From Streptomyces sp. Ag109_O5-1 (lineage in GTDB: Bacteria; Actinomycetota; Actinomycetes; Streptomycetales; Streptomycetaceae), in NCBI RefSeq assembly GCF_003814875.1, contig NZ_RKQF01000001.1, forward strand, positions 1,426,001 through 1,490,000: 64,000 bases of DNA, read 5' to 3'. This document shows positions 1-6,889 of this stretch, piece after piece; position 1 is the stretch's first letter; each line of letters starts with the position of its first letter. The notes beneath the pieces are model-generated. The model saw only the letters and a list, made by a program, of their open reading frames with translations, was not told where the DNA came from and searched no databases. The position numbers were made by a program, and so were the translations under genes.

Positions 1-546
1 CGCGTTCCAGGTCAGGTTGGCGTGGGTGAGCATCGCACCCTTGGGGCGGCCGGTCGTCCCCGAGGTGTACATGATGATGCAGGTGTCGTCGGGGGTGACG
101 GGTTCGTCCATCGGGTCGTCGGCCGCCGACTCCAGCAACTCCTCGTACTCGGCGCCCACCTCGACGTACGTCCGGACGTCGGTGGTGCCGGGCAGGCCCG
201 CCACCAGGCCGGCGTGCGAGGGGCCGTAGAGGAGGGCCTTGGCGCCGGAGTCGGCGAGCTGGTAGGCGATCTCGGGGCCCGCCAGGCGGGTGTTGAGCGG
301 GACGAAGACCGCGCCGAGGATACCGGCCGCGAACAGGGTCTCCAGGTAGGCGGGGTGGTTGGGGCCGAGGTAGGCGATGCGGTCGCCGCGGCGGATGCCC
401 CCCGCCCGCAGGGCGTGGGCAAGGCGGGTGGTGCGGTTGTGCAGGGTGCGGTAGTCGGTCGACCGGTCACCGTGCACCAGCGCCGTGCGGTGCGGGGTCT
501 TGCGGGCCCGGCGTGCAGGCCATGAGCCCAGTCCCTCGTTGCGCAT
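1..546 (-). CDS. Acyl-CoA synthetase / AMP-dependent ligase, N-terminal part (runs off the window edge)
   Basis: Adenylate-forming enzyme that would activate a carboxylic acid with ATP and load it on CoA. Reading from the ATG at 546, the frame stays open for 182 codons to the window edge, so only the N-terminal part is present. The phosphate-binding motif YTSGTTGRPKG, followed by AMLTH, lies close to the edge and is diagnostic of the ANL superfamily. The start lies 10 bases downstream of the amidohydrolase stop codon, so it is probably the third gene of an operon with the SDR and amidohydrolase. The substrate cannot be told from this part; with an SDR and an amidohydrolase upstream, a fatty, dicarboxylic or aromatic acid is plausible. 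Confidence 0.9.
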   Translation of the reverse strand, partial: MRNEGLGSWPARRARKTPHRTALVHGDRSTDYRTLHNRTTRLAHALRAGGIRRGDRIAYLGPNHPAYLETLFAAGILGAVFVPLNTRLAGPEIAYQLADSGAKALLYGPSHAGLVAGLPGTTDVRTYVEVGAEYEELLESAADDPMDEPVTPDDTCIIMYTSGTTGRPKGAMLTHANLTWNA

Positions 547-556
547 CTGCGGCCCC

Positions 557-1432
557 TTATGGCTTGGTCAGCCCGAGCAGACGGGCGGCGTTCTCCTTGA
601 GGATCTTCGGCCGTGCCTCGTCCTTGATCGGCAGCTTCGCGAAGTCGGCGAGCCACCGGTCGGGGGTGAGGACGGGGAAGTCCGAGCCGAACAGCACCTT
701 GTCCTTGAGCAGTGTGTTGGCGTACTGCACCAGCTGCGGCGGGAAGTACTTCGGCGACCAGCCGGACAGGTCGATGTGCACGCCCGGCTTGTGGGTGGCG
801 ACGGCGAGGGCCTCGTCCTGCCAGGGGAAGGAGGGGTGCGCCAGGATGATCTTGAGGTGCGGGAAGTCGGCGGACACGTCGTCGACGTGCAGCGGGTTCG
901 AGTACTTGAGACGGATGCCGCCGCCGCCCGGGACGCCGGCGCCGATGCCGGTCTGGCCGGTGTGGAAGAGGGCGATGGTGCCCGTCTCCTCGATCACCTC
1001 GTAGAGGCCGTACGCCACGGCGCGGTCGTTCGGGAAGAACCCCTGGATGCTGGGGTGGAACTTGAAGCCCTTCACCCCGTACTCCTCGACCAGACGGCGG
1101 GCCTGCCTGATGCCGGCCTTGCCGCGGAAGGGGTCGATGGAGGCGAAGGGGATCAGCACGTCGGAGTTGGCGGCCGCGGCTTCGGCGACCTCCTCGTTGG
1201 GGACCGGTGCGGTGCCGGTGGCGGACTCGGCGTCCACCGTGAAGATCACGGCCGCCATGTTCCGCTCGCGGTAGTAGGCGGCGGTCTCCTCGATGGTCGG
1301 CTTCCGCTTGCCCTCGACCTTGAAGTAGGCGGAGGAGGCGTCGTGCAGGTCGTCGTCGAGGGAGGAGTGGCCCTTGGAGGAGATCTCGGCGTGGGTGTGG
1401 ACGTCGATCGCCGTCAGTGCCTCGATGTCCAT
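557..1432 (-). CDS. Amidohydrolase family 2 (ACMSD-like TIM-barrel hydrolase/decarboxylase)
   Basis: Metal-dependent TIM-barrel enzyme of about 291 residues. The N-terminal HxH metal motif (DVHTHAE, H12 and H14), later histidines in FHTGQTG and LAHPSFPW, and the C-terminal GSDFPV aspartate are the expected metal and catalytic sites of the amidohydrolase-2 / ACMSD group. Members hydrolyse C-O or C-N bonds or decarboxylate aromatic acids, and I cannot assign a substrate. The ATG at 1432 overlaps the SDR stop by one base (TGATG), which suggests translational coupling. A GTG one codon upstream (1435) is an alternative start. It is the middle gene of the SDR-amidohydrolase-ligase operon. Confidence 0.9.
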   Translation of the reverse strand: MDIEALTAIDVHTHAEISSKGHSSLDDDLHDASSAYFKVEGKRKPTIEETAAYYRERNMAAVIFTVDAESATGTAPVPNEEVAEAAAANSDVLIPFASIDPFRGKAGIRQARRLVEEYGVKGFKFHPSIQGFFPNDRAVAYGLYEVIEETGTIALFHTGQTGIGAGVPGGGGIRLKYSNPLHVDDVSADFPHLKIILAHPSFPWQDEALAVATHKPGVHIDLSGWSPKYFPPQLVQYANTLLKDKVLFGSDFPVLTPDRWLADFAKLPIKDEARPKILKENAARLLGLTKP

Positions 1433-2349
1433 CACGCCTCCGGGAGCTTGGGCGCGGGGATGCCCACGGTCTGGAGTTCGGCGCCGACCGAGGTGGGGAA
1501 GGCGTCGGCCAGGGTGTCCGGGGTCCAGCCGCCGTCGGCGTAGGCCGCCCGGATCTCCTGGGGGTGCGACCAGAGTGCCACCTTGTCGCCGCCGATGCCG
1601 ATGGCCTGGCCGGTGATTCCGCGGGCGGCCTCCGAGGCGAGGAAGGGGACGAGGGCCGCGCAGTCCTCGGGGGTGCCGAAGCCCTCGCCCTTGCGCAGGA
1701 AGTCCGGGAGCGGCTCGCCGTTCTTCATCGCCTCGACGTAGGGGGCGAAGGCGGGGATGGTCTCGGTCATCGCGGTGGCGGCCACCGGGACGATCGCGTT
1801 GACGGTGATGTTCGCCCGGCCCAGCTCCATCGACCAGGTGCGGGCCATGGCGGCGATGCCCGCCTTGGCGGCCGCGTAGTTGGTCTGGCCGAAGTTGCCG
1901 CGCTGGCCGGCCGGGGAGCCGACCAGGATCAGGGTGCCGCCCTCGCCCTGCTCGCGCATCCGCACGGCGGCGGCGCGGGCGCAGGTGAAGGTGCCCTTGA
2001 GGTGGGTGGCGATCACCGCGTCGAAGTCGTCGTCGGTCATCTTCCAGAGCACCTTGTCGCGCAGGATGCCCGCGTTGGTGACCAGGGCATCGAGGCGGCC
2101 GAACTCCTGGACCGCCCTGTTCACGAGCCGGTCGGCGGCCTCGGCGGTGCCGACCGGGACCACCTCGGCGACGGCGGTGCCGCCGGCCTCGGTGATGGAC
2201 TTCACGGCCTGCTCGGCGACGGCCTCGTCCACGTCGTTGACGACCACGGAGACGCCGTGGGCGGCGAGGGCATGGGCGTAGGCGAGGCCGAGACCCCGGC
2301 CGCTGCCGGTGACGACGGCGGCCTTGCCGGTGAGATCGATGGTGGGCAC
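1432..2349 (-). CDS. Short-chain dehydrogenase/reductase (FabG/MFE-2-like)
   Basis: NAD(P)-dependent oxidoreductase of 305 residues. The cofactor motif TGSGRGLG is at 14-21, NAG at 92-94, and the catalytic set is S145, Y158 and K162 (YAAAK). The length and the C-terminal extension past the usual 250 residues resemble the 3-hydroxyacyl-CoA dehydrogenase half of multifunctional beta-oxidation enzymes, so a 3-hydroxyacyl-CoA or similar hydroxy-acid substrate is my inference. It is the first gene of the minus-strand operon. The promoter predicted at 2413-2441 overlaps a palindrome, probably the site of the divergent MarR protein. Confidence 0.92.
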   Translation of the reverse strand: MPTIDLTGKAAVVTGSGRGLGLAYAHALAAHGVSVVVNDVDEAVAEQAVKSITEAGGTAVAEVVPVGTAEAADRLVNRAVQEFGRLDALVTNAGILRDKVLWKMTDDDFDAVIATHLKGTFTCARAAAVRMREQGEGGTLILVGSPAGQRGNFGQTNYAAAKAGIAAMARTWSMELGRANITVNAIVPVAATAMTETIPAFAPYVEAMKNGEPLPDFLRKGEGFGTPEDCAALVPFLASEAARGITGQAIGIGGDKVALWSHPQEIRAAYADGGWTPDTLADAFPTSVGAELQTVGIPAPKLPEA

Positions 2350-2367
2350 GGGCGGTGTCCCTTCACG

Positions 2368-2405
2368 AACGACGGTTACGACTGCGCAACGACGGTTGCG
2401 ACTCC
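2368..2405. repeat. Imperfect 20-bp tandem repeat in the SDR leader
   Basis: Two adjacent copies of a 20-bp unit beginning AACGACGGTT start at 2368 and 2388 and differ at a few positions. They lie between the predicted transcription start of the SDR operon and its ATG, so they may be a second regulator site or leader structure. Function unknown. Confidence 0.5.
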
Positions 2406-2412
2406 GAGATCG

Positions 2413-2441
2413 AAGCTAAGAGCAATAATTGTTGACGTCAA
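2413..2441 (-). promoter_or_regulatory. Predicted sigma70-like promoter of the SDR operon
   Basis: On the minus strand TTGACG (2436-2441) and TAGCTT (2413-2418) are separated by 17 bp, a good vegetative promoter. The -35 hexamer lies inside the palindrome at 2427-2446. Confidence 0.55.
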
Positions 2442-2446
2442 TAGTT
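2427..2446. promoter_or_regulatory. 20-bp palindrome, likely MarR operator
   Basis: AATTGTTGAC-GTCAATAGTT is a dyad whose arms match at 8 of 10 positions around a perfect 10-bp core. It sits between the divergent SDR and MarR genes and covers the SDR -35 element, so a bound repressor would block the operon and probably also the marR gene itself. The size and AT-rich character suit MarR dimers; the assignment is inference. Confidence 0.55.
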
Positions 2447-2468
2447 GTTGTCATCCAACGGGTGCGCC

Positions 2469-3002
2469 ATGCTGGAATGCGTGCCACAGACCGCCCCACC
2501 GCCCGGGGCCCGTACCAGGGAGACCGCCATCACCCGCCAGCAATCCGAGAACCCGGCCTCGATCGACGCGGACGAACCGTGGATGCGCGGGCTGCACGCG
2601 GACACCGGTTACCTGCTGTACCGCCTCGGTCTGCGCTCGGGGCAGTTGTTCAACACGTTCCTGCAGGAGTCGGGAGTGCGGCTGCGCCACTACGCGGTGC
2701 TGCGTTTCCTCGCCACCGCGGAGGGCGCGCTGCAGCGGGAGCTGAGCACCCGGCTCGGCTACGACCCGAGCGCGATCGTCGGCTTGGTCGACGACCTGGA
2801 GAAGCTGGGCTTCGCCGAGCGGCGCCCCTCCCCCGACGACCGCCGCAGCCGGATCGTCGTCCTGACCGAGGCCGGCCGGGAGTTCCTGCGGGACACCGAC
2901 GAGGCGGGCCAGCGGGTGACGAACGACCTGCTGGGCCCGCTCGACCCCGCCGAACGCCAGGCGCTGCACGACCTGCTGCTGCGCGTCGCCGACCGGCCAT
3001 GA
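2469..3002 (+). CDS. MarR family transcriptional regulator
   Basis: Winged helix-turn-helix regulator of 177 residues. The recognition region is about 88-115 (LQRELSTRLGYDP onward) and the wing holds the typical DDRRS (123-127). MarR proteins bind DNA as dimers and are usually released by a phenolic or acyl ligand. The ATG at 2469 was chosen; the frame stays open a little further upstream. The gene is divergent from the SDR operon and overlaps the IclR gene downstream by four bases (ATGA), so both regulators are co-translated and probably control the neighbouring catabolic genes. Confidence 0.9.
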   Translation: MLECVPQTAPPPGARTRETAITRQQSENPASIDADEPWMRGLHADTGYLLYRLGLRSGQLFNTFLQESGVRLRHYAVLRFLATAEGALQRELSTRLGYDPSAIVGLVDDLEKLGFAERRPSPDDRRSRIVVLTEAGREFLRDTDEAGQRVTNDLLGPLDPAERQALHDLLLRVADRP

Positions 3003-3769
3003 CGGCCGCCGCCCGCTCCGCGCCCGACCGGCTGCTCGCGGTCCTGGCCGCCTTCGACCACGGACATCCGGCGCTGAGCCTCACCGACATCAGCCGCCGG
3101 GCCGGGCTCTCCCTGACCACTGCGCACCGGCTGGTCGGCGCGCTCACCGAGTGGGGCGCGCTGGAGCGGGACACCGACGGCCTGTACCACGTGGGGCTGC
3201 GGCTCTGGGAGCTGGCCGCGCTGGCACCTCGGGGTCTCGCGCTGCGCCAGATCGCGCTGCCGTACCTGGAGGACCTGTACGAAGCGACCCACGAGAACGT
3301 GCAGTTGGCGGTGCGGGACGGGTCCGAGGTCGTCTACATCGAGTGGCTGTCGGGGCGTTCGGCGGTGGGGGTGCACATCCGGGTGGGCGCCCGCTGGCCG
3401 CTGCACGCGACGGGGGTGGGGCTGGCGCTGCTCGCACACGAGACGCCCGCCTTCCAACAGGAGTACTGCGCTGGGCCGTTGGCGTGCTTCACGCCGTACA
3501 CCATCACGGATCCGGCCAGGTTGCGCCGTTCACTGGCCGAAGTGCGGCGCACGGGTGTGGCAGTGAGCAGCCGTCAGGTCACCGACGACGCGCTGTCGGT
3601 GGCGGCTGCGGTGCGCGGGGCCACGGGGCAGGTGGCCGCGGCCGTCTCGGTGGTGGTGCCCCAGGCCGACGCCCAGGTACCGGCGTTGGTCCCGGCGGTG
3701 CGGCTGGCCGCGCGGGGCATCTCGCGGGCGCTGGGCTGGCAGCCGGAGCGGACGGACCGGGCCGTGTAG
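2999..3769 (+). CDS. IclR family transcriptional regulator
   Basis: 256 residues. An N-terminal winged HTH (about 8-65, with LSLTDISRRAGLSLTTAHR) precedes an effector-binding domain starting near ALRQIALPYLEDLYEATHE. IclR proteins sense small acids in carbon catabolism. The start overlaps the marR stop by four bases, so the two form an operon. The gene ends 9 bases before the GTG of the LanC-like gene, which may be read from the same transcript. Its target is probably the acyl-CoA ligase operon at the left edge, but nothing in the sequence proves that. Confidence 0.92.
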   Translation: MTAAARSAPDRLLAVLAAFDHGHPALSLTDISRRAGLSLTTAHRLVGALTEWGALERDTDGLYHVGLRLWELAALAPRGLALRQIALPYLEDLYEATHENVQLAVRDGSEVVYIEWLSGRSAVGVHIRVGARWPLHATGVGLALLAHETPAFQQEYCAGPLACFTPYTITDPARLRRSLAEVRRTGVAVSSRQVTDDALSVAAAVRGATGQVAAAVSVVVPQADAQVPALVPAVRLAARGISRALGWQPERTDRAV

Positions 3770-3778
3770 CGTGGCCGG

Positions 3779-5110
3779 GTGACGGCGAGCGAGGTGTATC
3801 GGGAACTGGGCGAGGCCGCCTGGTCATGGGTGCTGGACCAGGTACGGGAGGACGAGGGGCCCTGGCTGCCGGAGACGGTGGCCGAGGAGGAGGCCCAGGA
3901 TCTCGCACCCGGGGAGGACCGGGACTCGCTGTACGCGGGCATCGCGGGGCTGGCCCCGGTGCTGGCGGAGATCGCGCGGTACCGGACGCTCAGCGAGCGG
4001 GAACAGACTCTGGCGGCCGGCATCGTGCGCCGCCTGTCGGCGCAGGCCCCCGTCGTGGCCGAACCCTCCCTCTACATCGGCCTGGCGGGCCACGCCACGG
4101 CACTGCGGCTCCTCGAACCGGGCAGCGAGGCGGTCGTGCTGCGGCGGCTCGCCGGGCTCGCGACCCCCGAGGGCTGGCGGACCACCACCACGTTCGTACC
4201 GGACTCCGACGCGCCCCTGACCGACATCATCATGGGCGTCGCGGGCGTGGTCATGACGGCCGTCTGGGCGGGCGGAGAGTACGCGGAACCGATCGCGACG
4301 ACCGGCGGCGAAGCCCTGCTGCGGATGGCCGACAGGACCGAGGCGGGCCTGGACTGGGGGATCTCGCCGAGCACGGAGTGGCGGTGCCCGAACTACTCGC
4401 ACGGTGCCGCCGGGGTGTCCGCCGCCCTGGCGGTGGCGGGCGCGACGCTGCACCGCGAGGACTTCGTCACGGCCGCCGTGGAAGGAGCCCGGCACGTGTT
4501 GTCCATGGGCTCGCTGGCGGACGGCGGCTTCATCGTCCCGCACACGATTCCGCCGTCGAAGCGCGAGGTGGAACCGGTCACGTACACCTGGTGCCACGGC
4601 CCGGCCGGCACCTCGCACCTGTTCGCCGCGCTGACGCACGCGGGGGTCGAGGAGGTGGCGGGCCACGAGGTGGCCGCGCTGCGGCAGCGCTGTCTGGCCT
4701 CGACCCTCGCCTCGGGAATCCCGGAGCGGCTGCGTCCCGGGTTCTGGGACAACGACGGCCGCTGCTGCGGCACGGCGGGGGTCGGGGACATCCTCCTGGA
4801 CGCGGCACAGGACTGCGCGGGGACGCCCCGTGCGGACACGCTGTCCGGCGGGGCGGTGCGGATGGGCGACGCGCTGGTGGAGCGGGCGATCACGGACGGG
4901 GCGGGTGCCTACTGGCGGTTCCTGGAGCACCGCAACGATCCCCCGCTGCTGCCGCCGGGCACGTCGTGGATGCAGGGCGCGGCGGGCATCTCGGCGTATC
5001 TGCTGCGTCTCGCGCGGTATCTCGAGACCGGTCCGGATGCTCCGGTCGTGGACCGGCCGGACCAGTGGTGGGCGGTGCCGGCGCACGTCCGGGGTCAGAG
5101 AGCGCTGTAA
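3779..5110 (+). CDS. Stand-alone LanC-like cyclase with Cys-Cys-Gly zinc motif
   Basis: LanC-type alpha/alpha-barrel protein of 443 residues. Marker motifs are YSHGAAG (H208), WCHGPAG (C272) and RCCGTAG (C329, C330). In lantibiotic cyclases such as NisC the zinc is held by Cys, Cys and His, the last two from a CHG motif. Here CHG reads CCG, so the predicted ligands are three cysteines, as in the ProcM-type cyclase domains. LanC enzymes add Cys thiols to dehydrated Ser/Thr. I found no precursor peptide, dehydratase or transporter nearby, so this may be a LanC-like protein of another role, like eukaryotic LANCL. The GTG start lies 9 bases after the iclR stop. The 3' end overlaps the next, convergent gene by 16 bases. 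Confidence 0.88.
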   Translation: MTASEVYRELGEAAWSWVLDQVREDEGPWLPETVAEEEAQDLAPGEDRDSLYAGIAGLAPVLAEIARYRTLSEREQTLAAGIVRRLSAQAPVVAEPSLYIGLAGHATALRLLEPGSEAVVLRRLAGLATPEGWRTTTTFVPDSDAPLTDIIMGVAGVVMTAVWAGGEYAEPIATTGGEALLRMADRTEAGLDWGISPSTEWRCPNYSHGAAGVSAALAVAGATLHREDFVTAAVEGARHVLSMGSLADGGFIVPHTIPPSKREVEPVTYTWCHGPAGTSHLFAALTHAGVEEVAGHEVAALRQRCLASTLASGIPERLRPGFWDNDGRCCGTAGVGDILLDAAQDCAGTPRADTLSGGAVRMGDALVERAITDGAGAYWRFLEHRNDPPLLPPGTSWMQGAAGISAYLLRLARYLETGPDAPVVDRPDQWWAVPAHVRGQRAL

Positions 5111-5910
5111 CAGGGTCCGGGGGTGAGCTTCTCGGCGGTCACGGACCCGGCCTGGGCGCGGAACTCGTAGCAGTCCCGCCCCAGCGGCCACTCGTTGGTC
5201 ATCAGCCAGGCGCGGACCACCAGCCGGCCTCCCGAGAGATCGAGATCCCGCATCGCGAGTTCGATGCCCCGGCTCCGCCACACCGGGTCGTCGTACGCCG
5301 CTTCCGGTCCGGCGCGGCGGTAGGCGGAGCGCAGTGCGGCGACCACGTGGGCGGCGGTCCCGGCCGACAGCCGGGACGTCTCGTCGGGCGTGCCGTTGCA
5401 GCCTTTGTCGGAGAGCTGCCGGACCGACACCTCCGGCGGCCGGACCCGGAACTCGTAGCAGCCGCCGGCCTCGGTGTCGCCGAAGAGGACGGCCGGTGCG
5501 ACGCCCGTGATCCGTGCGGTCACGGTGACGGTGTCGCCCTGCCTGCGCACCCACGCACGGGGCCGGTACGGGGCGCCGGTCACGTCCTGGTCGATCTCCC
5601 GGTAGAGCAGGGTGCCGTCCGCCGCGGACCTCCGCAGCCGGGACGCCGACTCGGTGACGGAGGCCCGCAGGTCGGCGCGGGCCTGGCTGCGGTAGTGGGC
5701 GGGGCCGATGGCACCGAGCCATGCCCAGGCACCGATCACCATCAGCAGGGCGGTCACCAGCACGACCAGGCAGCCGTTCCACAGACAGCCCGCGACACCG
5801 CCCCTCCCGAGCGAACTCCCCCGGGCCGCCTCGTCCGGTGGCCGCAGGTGCGGATCATCGCGTCGCACGGCCCGCTCCAGCCGATGGTCCCGCAGTCTGT
5901 CGTCCCCCAT
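5095..5910 (-). CDS. Hypothetical membrane-anchored protein
   Basis: About 271 residues from the ATG at 5910. The N terminus is charged and followed by a single strong membrane helix (around GCLVVLVTALLMVIGAWAWL), then a soluble, presumably extracytoplasmic domain with spaced cysteines in GGCYEFRVR, KGCNGTPDE, DCYEFRAQ and GPCYSAL. The motif CYEFR occurs twice, suggesting two related halves that may form disulfides. I do not recognise the family. It converges on the LanC-like gene and overlaps its 3' end by 16 bases. Confidence 0.75.
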   Translation of the reverse strand: MGDDRLRDHRLERAVRRDDPHLRPPDEAARGSSLGRGGVAGCLWNGCLVVLVTALLMVIGAWAWLGAIGPAHYRSQARADLRASVTESASRLRRSAADGTLLYREIDQDVTGAPYRPRAWVRRQGDTVTVTARITGVAPAVLFGDTEAGGCYEFRVRPPEVSVRQLSDKGCNGTPDETSRLSAGTAAHVVAALRSAYRRAGPEAAYDDPVWRSRGIELAMRDLDLSGGRLVVRAWLMTNEWPLGRDCYEFRAQAGSVTAEKLTPGPCYSAL

Positions 5911-5995
5911 GCCCCCAGGCTGCCCCCCAATACAACGGCCGACGGGACCCGTTTCCGACACGTGATCGAATCGGGGCCCCGACGGAGACGTTCCG

Positions 5996-6624
5996 TCAGC
6001 CGGCCGTCGCGGTCGCCGTGTACGTCACCTCGTCGTCCCCGTGGTGGGCCGTGCCCCGGCAGGTGAGCGTGGTGGCGGTGGAGACCTGGGGGCGGGTGAC
6101 CTGCCAGTGCGTCGTGAGGTGTTCGCCGGGGTCCAGGCGGGTCGCGGCGGCCGCGCCCCGGGGGCGGTGCGGTAGCCGAGCGCCCTGAGCGCCTCGGCGA
6201 AGGTGAAGTCCTTGTCGGTGAGGGCGCCCTGGCCGCCCGGTCCGAAAGGGTTGTTCCGCACGGTCGCGTGCCCGCTGTGCAGGCCGGTGAGCAGCGAGCA
6301 GCGCGAGGGCGCGCACACCGGGGCGGCCGCGTAGGCCTGGGTGAAGCGCAGGCCCTCGGCGGCGAGGGCGTCCAGGCGCGGGGTGTGCATCAGCTGCTGG
6401 CCATAGGAGCCGAGTTCGCCGTAGCCGAGGTCGTCGGCGAGGATCACCACGAAGTTGAGCCGGTCGGACGGGCTCTGCGCGGCGGATGCCGCGGCAGCGG
6501 GCTTGACGGTGTGCCGGGCCTGCCGGGCGGACTGCGCCTGGTCCCCGTCCTCGCATGCCGTGGCCGCGGCGAGCGCGGCGGGCGCGGCGACGGCCCCGGT
6601 GAGGAAACGGCGGCGGCTGGGCAT
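5996..6624 (-). pseudogene. Truncated sulfatase fused out of frame to the 3' end of another secreted-protein gene
   Basis: From ATG 6624 the frame encodes a twin-arginine/lipoprotein signal (RRRFLTG, then ATAC) and the first part of a type I sulfatase: FVVILADDLGYGE metal site and the CAPSRCSLLTG formylglycine signature with C as the modified residue. Homology ends near EALRALGYRTA, where a normal sulfatase would continue for 300 or more residues. The sulfatase frame then stops at 6025. In another frame the last stretch reads LDPGEHLTTHWQV to VTYTATATAG and stops at 5996, resembling the C-terminal end of a NEW3/NPCBM-associated beta-sandwich domain of glycosidases. An internal deletion joining two genes, with the junction near 6155-6172, explains this best. 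No active sulfatase can be made. Confidence 0.75.
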
Positions 6625-6798
6625 ACGGATCCCCCGGGGTGACGGCGGTGCGTGCTGCTGGACAGATGGTGATCGCTGCCGTCCGTCCAGGACCATGCTC
6701 ACACTGTGAACACTCTGTTTCGACAAATGGGTTCGTCTCGTGACGAGGGAATCTCGGGGTCTGAGGTTCCCTCTCCATGACATCAGAATGATCACAAA

Positions 6799-6836
6799 CG
6801 GAAGCCGCACCCCTTCACCCAGGGGTGCGGCTTCCG
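6799..6836 (-). terminator. Strong hairpin terminator of the FAD/TTC38 gene
   Basis: A perfect 15-bp stem, CGGAAGCCGCACCCC with its complement, encloses an 8-base loop. It lies about 55 bases beyond the stop of the minus-strand oxidoreductase gene. No T-run, as is usual in Streptomyces. Confidence 0.75.
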
Positions 6837-6889
6837 GCCGTCGGTTCGTCCGTGCCGGTCGCCGGCGCTCGCGGGACCGCGCCGTCGGC

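Noticed and set aside
12..656. A 214-codon minus-strand frame at the left edge
   Set aside because: It is a Pro/Ser/Arg-rich shadow; the true ligase frame on the same strand starts at 546 and shows YTSGTTGRPKG.
3151..6066. A 971-codon open frame on the plus strand
   Set aside because: It runs through the IclR and LanC genes in another frame, is almost all Gly/Arg/Ala and has no motif; long shadow frames are normal at this GC content.
5996..6624. Simple one-base frameshift in an intact sulfatase
   Set aside because: After the break neither frame resembles the remaining 300 residues of a sulfatase; the tail looks like another protein, so a deletion fits better.
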